A DNA stretch of 33,525 nt. It comes from Gammaproteobacteria bacterium (GTDB lineage: Bacteria; Pseudomonadota; Gammaproteobacteria; JAJDOJ01). The translations under genes and the position numbers were made by a program. The notes beneath the pieces were generated by a model. It ran no database searches, was not told the origin of the DNA, and worked only from the letters and a program-made list of their open reading frames with translations. Position 1 is the stretch's first letter. The number at the start of each line of letters is the position of its first letter. This document shows, in pieces, positions 1 through 6,299 of the stretch. The stretch covers positions 1 through 33,525 of the forward strand of contig JAJDOJ010000180.1 of NCBI GenBank assembly GCA_022340215.1, given 5' to 3'.

Positions 1-2
1 TA

Positions 3-239
3 AGCCGGGAGGTTCGTACCCCGAAAGGGTGGGCGATGATGGGACGCAAGGGCGGTAACGAAGCCCTTGACCTGTTGTGCTACGACCGCGCCGCGGCGAT
101 CGTGCTCAACGCCGAAAGGATCAACTGGGACGCTCCCCCGCCATGGGCCCGACCGCAGGACACAAACCCGACGATCGTCGATGCCGACCGGCCGGCACCG
201 AAACCGGAACCGTCAGCGCCGGAGAAAAAGCGGAGTTAG
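3..239 (+). CDS. Phage terminase large subunit (GpA-like), C-terminal end, partial
   Basis: This reading frame is already open at the left edge and ends at a TAG at 237-239, so only about the last 78 residues are present. The visible part contains the motif G-x-N-E-A-L-D-L-L-x-Y followed by an alanine-rich helix and R-I-N-W-D-x-P-P-x-W-A. This pattern is typical of the end of the nuclease domain of GpA-type terminase large subunits, which cut and package phage DNA into proheads. The last 25 residues are a proline- and charge-rich tail. It is the only gene of a probable plus-strand packaging operon that reaches the window and it converges on the minus-strand replication genes. The family call rests on a short C-terminal stretch, so another NEALD-containing packaging protein is possible. 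Confidence 0.6.
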   Translation, partial: SREVRTPKGWAMMGRKGGNEALDLLCYDRAAAIVLNAERINWDAPPPWARPQDTNPTIVDADRPAPKPEPSAPEKKRS

Positions 240-261
240 CGGGATATGTGGGATAAGAAAG

Positions 262-396
262 CTAACTAGCCGCTCCCGCGGGCTCTGGCGAGGCCGGTTT
301 CCAGTTGACCAGGTTCACGGGCACGCCCCGCAACCGCCCCTCGTCCATCCTGGCGGATAGCCCGGCGTCCATCACAGTCGCGAGCGCACCGGCCAT
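262..396 (-). CDS. Possible small protein, 44 aa (doubtful)
   Basis: An ATG at 394-396 opens a 44-codon frame ending in TAG at 262-264. The protein begins MAGALATVMDAGLSARMDEG and has a proline/alanine-rich end. I do not recognise it. The ATG overlaps by one base the TGA (396-398) of a longer frame that runs through the iterons with an acidic C-terminus but lacks an ATG, an arrangement that can mark translational coupling. No convincing Shine-Dalgarno sequence precedes it. It could be a chance frame in GC-rich DNA. Confidence 0.25.
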   Translation of the reverse strand: MAGALATVMDAGLSARMDEGRLRGVPVNLVNWKPASPEPAGAAS

Positions 397-457
397 CAGA
401 AGTATTCCGCGTCCTCGTCCGAGCCCTCCTGCGCGCCTCCGACATTGTTGTTATCGG

Positions 458-641
458 GGGGTACAGGGGGTACAGCATTGATTTCATTATCATAATCTGT
501 ACCCCCGGCTGTACCACCGTGGGGGTCCGGGGGTACAGCTCCGCTCGCGAATGTACCCCCTGTACCCCGGCCCACATCGTGCGAGGGTACGCCAAAACCC
601 GCGTCATTACTGGCTGTACCCCCCTGTACCCCCTGTACCCC
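458..641. repeat. Iteron-like array of TGTACCCC / GGGGTACA
   Basis: Nine exact copies of an 8-base word occur within 184 bases. TGTACCCC starts at 498, 552, 561, 615, 625 and 634; its complement GGGGTACA starts at 458, 467 and 530. A one-mismatch copy, TGTACCAC, starts at 510. Neighbouring copies are commonly 9 or 10 bases apart, close to one helical turn, as expected for a protein binding adjacent sites on one DNA face. The word resembles the 8-base iterons bound by the P4 alpha replication protein (TGTTCACC type). The array lies just beyond the 3' end of the element's replication gene. Origin function is inferred. Confidence 0.65.
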
Positions 642-654
642 CTCGATTTTATGA

Positions 655-3137
655 CTACAAAAGTGCGTCAGGGTCGATAGGATAAAGTTTGCGTTTCATG
701 CCGTCGATCCGTAATTGATGCGCGCGCCGTCCATCGCCTCCCGCCTCCGGCAGCGCCCCGGCAGCCTGTAGCGCCGTCAGGCCGCGCTTGAAGTCGAAAC
801 CTTTCAGCGCCGTGCGCATCCCATCGCTAGTAAACAGGTAGCACCGACCCTCGGCAGGGTCGTCCCGCCACCAGCCTGCCCGGTCGATGGTCTTTCCCGG
901 GTGGGTCGCATCAGCATCAGAAAATCGGCTATCCCCATGCCGATCGATAAAGTCGGCCACGGCCTGCAAGATTCGCTGATGCTCGTCGGGGGTCCGCCCC
1001 GTCCCTGAGGCGCGGTATGATCGCCACGCCTCGTAGGCGATGCGCGCCGCCTCCCCCGCCGCGCCCGTAGGCCACCCCGTCAGTCCATACTCCATCGCCA
1101 CCTCCACAGCCAGTCCGACCAAAACGAACCGGGCGAGCGCCCGCTTTTCCTGCCCGTGCTCGGGCGGGTCCGGCCAAGTCGCCTGGATCTCGTCGAGCAT
1201 CGCGCAGAAGTCGCGCGGGTCACGGGTCAGCCGGTCCAGGTAGACGCGCCCGGCATGTCCGTGGTGCAGGAGCGCCGCGCGTTTGAGTGCGTCGCTGAAT
1301 GCAGATCCGCTGGCCGCGCCGTGCAGATCGTCCCATGCGCCATACCGTCCGCGTGCGGGTACGTCCAGCAGCCGGACGGCCTGTCCCGCCTTGATCCGGC
1401 CGCCCGCCTCGTGGATGGCGGTCTCGATTGTGTGTTCGCCGCTCGAGACGGCGACGCACCGCCACCGGTCGACGCGGCGCGCCGCTCCGCCCCGGTCCGC
1501 CCGTTGTTTACCTATTCCGTTGGCTATTCCGTTGGCTATTGCGTAGACGACTTTCCCCACGTCTCGCGGATCGTCTACCTGCCCGATCTCATCCAGCGCC
1601 AGCAAGCAATCATTATGAATCGCCGGCCGCGGCAATCAGGCCGTTTGCGGTTGCGTTCCAGCTACGCATGTATTCTTTTGACCCCCATACCGAGCATGCC
1701 GCTACGACTGCGGTCGTCTTGCCCGTTGCGCTGTCGCCGACGAGGTGTATCCCGCCGCTCTCGCCGTGACACCGCGCCAGCAGCGGCCCGCCGAACCCGG
1801 CCGAGATCGCCACCAACAGCACGGGGTTACCCCACCGCGCGCGCGGCGATCTCGTCACGCCAACCGTCCAGCGTGCCGGCTACCGTGTACGCGTCGTGCT
1901 GACGTACACCGCTCTGATAGATGACATCAGCCGCGTCCGGCCCGATCACCACATCTGGCAGCACGAACGACCCGTTACACCACCCGGTCTGCAGGGCGCA
2001 GTGGACATGCCGGGTCGGATGCACATGCTGGAGGTAGGCTGGGAGCATGCGCCGCGCCTGTTGCGGTTCGAGCTCGACACCCATGGCCAGCAACTCGCCG
2101 CGAAGTTCCGCGCCATCGGCGCGTAGCAGCTCCATCGGCATCCCCCATTCCCGCCACCGTCCGAGCGGGTTCAGAAACCGAAGCAGCCTCCCGAAGTTGT
2201 TCTCTTGGTGGTCGAAAGTCAGCGCGTCAATATGGACCGGAGAGCAGATCCACGTCTGGACCGGGTGCTGTCCGTCTTCGTGATGCTCCATCGCGCAGTA
2301 ATACACACCCGCCGGGTACTGGCGTCCGCGTAACTCTGTGGCCGCATCCAACACGACGTAGCACGGCCTCGCATCAAGTTCGGGGAACTCGACCTGCTGC
2401 GCCGCCTCGACGAGGAACCCAGGTCCCGCCGCGATCCGCGCCGCGGCCTCGACGGCGAACCCCTCCTCGTGCGCGTCCGCCGCGTCCCATTTCTCGGGGA
2501 GCGTTTCACGCTCGGTCCCTTCCGGCAGCCGGCGGAACCCGTCCGGGTCGATCACCGCGACTCGAGCAGCGCCCGCTTCGAACACGAGCCGGACCACCGC
2601 TCTCGCGTAGCCCTGTCCGGCCTTGTCATGATCCGGCCAGATCCATATCGTGCGTTTGACCAGTGGCGACCAGTCGGCGTGCTGAGGAGACTGCGCGCCG
2701 TTCGGTGGCGTAGTTGCTACATGGAGAGGAAATAGTTCCTGACAGGCATCGGCGGCCTTTTCCCCTTCGGTTACGATGACCGTCGCATCGGGATGTGCGG
2801 CCAGCCGGTTCAGCGCGTACAGCGGACGGGGTGCGGGTAGCGCCTTCCACTGCCAGGCAGTTTTATCCGTCTCGCCGTGGCGACAGTAGGACAGCGGCCG
2901 GGTTTGCTTGCCCGCGCCGTTTCGCGCCTCGAACCGGTATACGAGGGTCAGTACCGCGCCGTCCGCGTCACGGTAGGCCCATATCCGGCAGGGCGCCCCC
3001 AGCTTGGAGTGACGCGACTTGGGCTTCGGCGCGTCGGCCGGGACCGGAGTGATCGGGATCCATTTCTTGAGCAGGTTTTTGCCAGGCGCCCGCCGCTCGG
3101 ATTCGCACAGCGGATCGAAAGGATGCGGGTCGTTCAT
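655..3137 (-). pseudogene. Toprim/DUF927 primase-helicase-type replication protein, broken by two frameshifts
   Basis: Three consecutive minus-strand frames make up one protein of about 840 residues. The first (ending at 1827) has a Toprim-like segment with T-E-G-E-K-A-A-D near residue 125 and P-D-H-D near 170, then the start of a DUF927 domain. The second (about 1613-1850) has the Walker A motif G-D-S-A-T-G-K-T-T. The third (655 to about 1630) starts at I-H-N-D with Walker B L-A-L-D-E and runs to a natural end. Removing one G from the run at 1830-1833 and one base at 1623-1624 rejoins all three frames with family-like sequence across both joins. Such proteins replicate phages and satellites. 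The ATG at 3137 (or the GTG at 3140) overlaps the TGA of the upstream gene. It is either a decaying gene or one hit by two sequencing or assembly insertions. Confidence 0.7.
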
Positions 3138-3541
3138 CACCGTACCCCCAGCATGTCCGTCAGCTTGCGCGCGGCGTCGGACTGAGATATATCATGCAGG
3201 TAAGCAGCCAGCGAGATGGGGTCGCCGCCGCGATCCCCGTTGGCAAAGTCCGCCCAGCGCCCGGTGACAACATTTACGCTAAACGACCCTGGTCGGCGGT
3301 CGTCGCGACGAGGGTTTCGGGCCACCCACTCGTTTCCCTGCCGACGCCCGTCCGGCAGCCACCGCGCGAGGAGCGCCGGCAGCACCGCCAGCGCGTACGC
3401 GTCGATGGCGGGGTAGTCGGGCGGGGTGTATCGTGTGCGGCCCTGGCGGCCCGTGCTGTGAGCAGGATTGGCACGGGATATACTATCTGTCCGGTCTCTA
3501 TCGTGAGTGCTGGATATCCGCTCGATTCGATTAGGTGTCAC
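3137..3541 (-). CDS. Small primase N-terminus-like (CHC2-type fold) protein
   Basis: This 134-residue protein ends in a segment, about residues 60-132, that resembles the N-terminal CHC2/zinc-finger-like domain of phage and satellite primases: W-V-A-R-N-P-R-R-D-D-R-R-P-G-S-F-S-V, then G-R-W-A-D-F-A-N-G-D-R-G-G-D-P-I-S-L-A-A-Y-L. The cysteines and histidines that bind zinc in classic CHC2 domains are absent. Its stop overlaps the start of the Toprim/DUF927 gene (TGATG), so the two probably act together as a split primase in element DNA replication. The listed start is a GTG beside a strong GC hairpin. The first 40 residues look unlike the family, so the true start is uncertain. Confidence 0.6.
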   Translation of the reverse strand: MTPNRIERISSTHDRDRTDSISRANPAHSTGRQGRTRYTPPDYPAIDAYALAVLPALLARWLPDGRRQGNEWVARNPRRDDRRPGSFSVNVVTGRWADFANGDRGGDPISLAAYLHDISQSDAARKLTDMLGVR

Positions 3542-3564
3542 CCCCGGCCCCGTCCGGCCGGGGG
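3541..3564. other. GC-rich hairpin between alpA and the primase-like gene
   Basis: CCCCCGGCC (3541-3549) and GGCCGGGGG (3556-3564) form a perfect 9-base-pair stem with a 6-base loop. A second short pair, GGGGG-T-CCCCC, follows at 3560-3570. The stem ends exactly at the GTG taken as the start of the primase-like gene. There is no T-run, so a classical rho-independent terminator is unlikely. It could attenuate expression or limit translation initiation. Confidence 0.45.
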
Positions 3565-3578
3565 TCCCCCCGCCCCGC

Positions 3579-3815
3579 TCAACCCTCCTCCTGTGCCGCG
3601 CGTTCCTCTTTTGTGCGCCAGTCGCCGGTTCGGACCAGCCGGTCTATCTGGTCTTCGCGATACGCAGTCGTCCTCGGCCCCAATTGGATTCCCGGCGGGT
3701 ATCGACCCGACTTCACCCCGGAGTACCAGTTGGACGGGCTGACCGGGATACGATCAGGGATGATCTGGCACAGCCTCAATAATGCGGGTTTCTTCGCCTC
3801 GGCCTTGTGTGACAT
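3579..3815 (-). CDS. AlpA-family phage transcriptional regulator
   Basis: The 78-residue protein has the compact MerR-like helix-turn-helix layout of AlpA regulators: L-L-R-L near the start, V-S-P-S-N-W-Y-S-G-V-K-S-G-R-Y-P for the recognition helix and turn, then L-G-P-R-T-T-A-Y-R-E-D-Q-I for the wing and last helix. AlpA proteins bind DNA and, in P4-like elements and related satellites, activate the integrase or excision genes. The ATG at 3813-3815 is chosen because family similarity begins just after it and GGAGAG lies 8 bases upstream; an upstream ATG at 3962 would add 49 residues without similarity. It sits between the unknown gene at 3971 and the primase-like gene, the usual place in such elements. 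Confidence 0.8.
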   Translation of the reverse strand: MSHKAEAKKPALLRLCQIIPDRIPVSPSNWYSGVKSGRYPPGIQLGPRTTAYREDQIDRLVRTGDWRTKEERAAQEEG

Positions 3816-3970
3816 GTCCTGCGCTCTCCGTGATGTAACGTGGAGACGATAGGAGACATCATCCGCGCGGCGTGCGGTAGCGTCCCAGATTAGGCGCAAA
3901 GGGGTACCAGATGGGGTGGATTTGGCCAGAACCCGCGCCACAGACGGGTTTCGACGGGACACCCTAATTT

Positions 3971-4612
3971 TTATTTTTTTCTTTCGTTCTGCCTAAGGAT
4001 GGTGACGATGCGCTTCGTACCCCGCGATCCGAGTTCCGGGTGCAGTTTGTGAACATGGTATGTCATGTTGACGGTCTTTCGATCCTCCACGCCCCGGAAC
4101 AGTTTCAACCACACATCGACGGCCGCCGCCAGCTCAGGCGCATAGTTGGGGTTGGTCGGGTTCATGAAAGGCATATCCGCCGTGATGGGGTCGCGGGTAG
4201 CGTCGCCGTAGGCCACCGGGCTATGGCCGTAATTCGTGCACCAGGTTTTCACCTCCGAAGCGGTAAAAGTTTGCCGCGCGTTAACGTCTTGGTAATAAAG
4301 CCCCTTTATCTGATACGGACCTATCTCAGGCGTGTTCTCGTCGAGTAGATGTTGACGAACAAGTAACATGTCCTCACCAGCTTTAGGAAAACCATGCTGC
4401 AGACAGAACGCGCGCTTGGAATTGTCATCAAATTCGTCTTCATTGTTCAGGTCTATCCCATCAGGAGGAGGAATATTCAGCACTACATGGACCGCCTTCC
4501 AAAGCGGCAGGGCCTGCGCCCGTCCGCATCGGCGCAGCGCGGCTATATCGGAATCGGAAAGACTGGCAACCCGGTTCGTGGCGTCCTGTAGCAGGTCCTC
4601 GACGGTCGGCAT
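3971..4612 (-). CDS. Element protein of unknown function, 213 aa
   Basis: I do not recognise a functional domain. The protein starts with an acidic helical segment (M-P-T-V-E-D-L-L-Q-D-A), has a middle part with L-L-D-E-N-T-P-E-I-G-P-Y, and from about residue 145 the segment P-F-M-N-P-T-N-P-N-Y-A-P-E-L-A-A-A-V-D-V-W followed by a basic end with R-G-T-K-R-I-V-T-I-L. Proteins with this Y-A-P-E-L-A-A-A-V segment are, as I recall, common beside alpA and integrase genes in mobile elements. The basic C-terminus could bind nucleic acid. GAGGGG lies upstream of the ATG. It is first in the minus-strand operon leading to alpA and the replication genes, behind the promoter at 4711-4738. Confidence 0.6.
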   Translation of the reverse strand: MPTVEDLLQDATNRVASLSDSDIAALRRCGRAQALPLWKAVHVVLNIPPPDGIDLNNEDEFDDNSKRAFCLQHGFPKAGEDMLLVRQHLLDENTPEIGPYQIKGLYYQDVNARQTFTASEVKTWCTNYGHSPVAYGDATRDPITADMPFMNPTNPNYAPELAAAVDVWLKLFRGVEDRKTVNMTYHVHKLHPELGSRGTKRIVTILRQNERKK

Positions 4613-4710
4613 CGCGCACCCCCCCTCGCAAGTGCGATCCCTTTAGAAGCACCGGGGCGATCCGCCAAGGGAGCGGATGGTCGGGAGCTACCCTAGCCCC
4701 GGCGGGTTCG

Positions 4711-4738
4711 ATTATACGGGTAAGACCCGCGCGGTCAC
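4711..4738 (-). promoter_or_regulatory. Candidate sigma-70 promoter of the element's alpA/replication operon
   Basis: On the minus strand, GTGACC (4733-4738) is followed after 16 bases by a perfect TATAAT (4711-4716). The spacer holds an inverted repeat, CGGGT-AAG-ACCCG (4717-4729), placed where a repressor would block polymerase. The -35 overlaps the integrase stop codon. Transcription would start near 4704, about 90 bases before the gene starting at 4612. Not tested beyond consensus matching. Confidence 0.5.
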
Positions 4739-5973
4739 TTCGTTACCCTGGTAGAGATTGGCACGACGTCCGCGCCGGCGCGCAGCGTGTCCAGGTAGTT
4801 GGCCCACCGTTGCATCATCGCCCTGCGCTCGGGTAGGTGGCTCGTCCTGTTGTAGGCTCGGCCGAGCGGATCGCGGACCTGGTGGGCCAATTGGTGTTCG
4901 ATCAGCTCGGGCCGTTCGTGCAGCACCTCGTCCATCAATGTGCGGGCCATAGCTCTAAATCCGTGAGGGACCATGCGCGTCTTGTCGTATCCAAGGGCCC
5001 GTAGCGCTGCCAGCACGGCATTTTCGCTCATGGGTCTATCGCGGTGTCGGGCGTTCGGGAAAAGGTACCGCCCGTTACCGGTCAGTTCGCACAGCTCCTC
5101 GAGGATCGCCGCGGCCTGGCGGGACAGCGGCACAATGTGATCCGCCTTGCCCTTCATCTTCTCGCTTGGAATGCGCCATTCGGAATGGGACAGGTCGATC
5201 TCGCACCATTCGCCGCGCCGTAGCTCTCCTGGGCGGAGGAAAACCAGGGGCGAGAGATTCAGGGCGCAGCGGGTCACGAAGTCACCCTGATACCCATCGA
5301 TGACGCGAAGCAACGCCCCCACCTCTTTGGGTTCGGTGAGCGCTGGGAAATGACCCTTCTTCACGGGCGGCAGCGCCCCGCGTAGATCGACCGCCGGATT
5401 CCGTGTGTGGCGTGCCGTGGCGATGGCGTACCGGAATACGGACGAGATGTCCCGCAATGCCCGATGCGCCGTTTCCACGCTACCGCGCTCCTCGATACGG
5501 CGCACTACGGACAGAATTTCCGGGGCCTCGACTTTCTTGACGGGCTGCTTGCCCAACCAGGGGAACACGTCGCGCTCAAGCCGCCGGATGATCCGTGAGC
5601 TGTGCGAATCGGTCCATGCTGTCTTTTGCTTCTGGTACCACTCGCGGGCTATGACCTCGAAACTGTTTTCGTCGAGGACATGTGCCGCCGTCTTGCGCGC
5701 GTTCTTTGCGGCGATCGGGTCAACGCCGTCGGCAATCAGGACGCGCGCCTTGTCCCGCCGATCCCGGGCGCTCTTGAGACTCACGTCCGGATACTTTCCG
5801 AGGGTAATCTGTTTCTGCTTGGCGGCGAATCGATAATTGAAGCGCCACAACTTCCCGCCCGCAGCCGTTACCAGCAGATAAAGTCCGCGACCATCGCTGA
5901 CCTTGTAGTCCTTCGACCGGGGTTTCAGCGCATTGATGCCGGCCACGTTGAGGGCATCTGTTCTCCGTGCCAT
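4735..5973 (-). CDS. Tyrosine recombinase integrase, P4 type
   Basis: The 412-residue protein has an N-terminal DUF4102-type arm-binding domain (about residues 1-90, with S-D-G-R-G-L-Y-L-L-V), a SAM-like core-binding domain (about 100-200) and a C-terminal catalytic domain. The catalytic residues are visible: Arg247 (R-P-G-E-L-R), His337 and Arg340 (H-G-F-R), His364 and the nucleophile Tyr374 (A-Y-N-R). It catalyses site-specific integration and excision of the element. The ATG at 5971-5973 is preceded by AGGAGG at ideal spacing, so the upstream ATG at 6027 is rejected. The gene starts about 210 bases from the tRNA-Ala 3' end and points away from it, as usual for integrases that use a tRNA as attachment site. 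It appears intact. Confidence 0.92.
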   Translation of the reverse strand: MARRTDALNVAGINALKPRSKDYKVSDGRGLYLLVTAAGGKLWRFNYRFAAKQKQITLGKYPDVSLKSARDRRDKARVLIADGVDPIAAKNARKTAAHVLDENSFEVIAREWYQKQKTAWTDSHSSRIIRRLERDVFPWLGKQPVKKVEAPEILSVVRRIEERGSVETAHRALRDISSVFRYAIATARHTRNPAVDLRGALPPVKKGHFPALTEPKEVGALLRVIDGYQGDFVTRCALNLSPLVFLRPGELRRGEWCEIDLSHSEWRIPSEKMKGKADHIVPLSRQAAAILEELCELTGNGRYLFPNARHRDRPMSENAVLAALRALGYDKTRMVPHGFRAMARTLMDEVLHERPELIEHQLAHQVRDPLGRAYNRTSHLPERRAMMQRWANYLDTLRAGADVVPISTRVTK

Positions 5974-5985
5974 TCCCGCCTCCTC

Positions 5986-6057
5986 GATGTTGATAGATTC
6001 CGCTACTGGGATGTTGGTAGATTTCAAAAATGATGGTAGATCGGCCAGAATCTACCA
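5986..6057. repeat. Repeats upstream of integrase (operator or arm-type integrase sites)
   Basis: Two near-identical 14-mers, GATGTTGATAGATT (5986-5999) and GATGTTGGTAGATT (6010-6023), are followed by a related GATGGTAGAT (6032-6041), at spacings of 24 and 22 bases. The last copy is one arm of a perfect inverted repeat, TGGTAGAT (6034-6041) and ATCTACCA (6050-6057), separated by 8 bases. The cluster lies directly before the integrase start. It could be arm-type integrase binding sites, AlpA or repressor operators, or both. Confidence 0.55.
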
Positions 6058-6111
6058 CCAAAATTGATGGGGCATCCGTGGATCTGTATACACCAGCTTG
6101 GAGTAGCGAGC

Positions 6112-6139
6112 AACAAAAAGCCTGCAGGATTGCAGGCTT
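6112..6139 (-). terminator. Rho-independent terminator after tRNA-Ala
   Basis: Read on the minus strand, AAGCCTGCA pairs perfectly with TGCAGGCTT (9 base pairs, 4-base loop) and is followed by a run of Ts (complement of 6115-6119). It lies about 45 bases past the tRNA 3' end. It would stop the gltX-tRNA transcript before the integrase gene, which points the same way. Confidence 0.8.
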
Positions 6140-6182
6140 ATGGGTTTTTGCGGTGTTTAGTGGAGTTCCTGAAAGTATCTAT

Positions 6183-6258
6183 TGGTGGAGCTAGGCGGGA
6201 TCGAACCGCCGACCTCTACACTGCCAGTGTAGCGCTCTCCCAGCTGAGCTATAGCCCC
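6183..6258 (-). tRNA. tRNA-Ala (anticodon GGC)
   Basis: The 76-base minus-strand sequence folds as a complete cloverleaf. The acceptor stem is GGGGCTA with TAGCTCC (one G-T pair), the T loop has TTCGATCC, and the CCA end is encoded at 6183-6185. The anticodon arm is CTACA-CTGGCAG-TGTAG, giving anticodon GGC, which reads alanine codons GCC and GCU. It lies 41 bases after the gltX stop and is probably co-transcribed with it; tRNA-Ala(GGC) near gltX is also seen in other gammaproteobacteria. The mobile element begins immediately beyond its 3' end, so that end is the likely attachment site. Confidence 0.96.
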
Positions 6259-6299
6259 CGAGGTAAGTCACCCAATCTACGATACGCGCCGATGGAGTG

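Larger units (their letters stand above)
240..654. other. Intergenic region with iteron array, likely element replication origin
   Basis: This 415-base stretch separates the terminase stop from the stop of the replication gene. It is dominated by short repeats (listed separately at 458-641) and holds an AT-rich island around 475-500 in otherwise GC-rich sequence. Open frames run through it on both strands, but their translations merely reflect the repeats (Val-Pro-Pro, Gly-Val-Gln). The only other candidate gene is a 44-codon frame at 262-396. Iterons beside an AT-rich segment, next to a primase/helicase-type gene, is the usual design of a phage or plasmid origin; that function is inferred. 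Confidence 0.5.

Noticed and set aside
266-607. 113-codon minus-strand frame across the repeats
   Set aside because: Its translation mirrors the GGGGTACA repeats and becomes Arg-rich and structureless after them; no similarity or ribosome binding site supports it.
458-641. CRISPR array interpretation of the repeated words
   Set aside because: The repeats are 8 bases, in both orientations and without spacers of uniform length; no cas genes are present.
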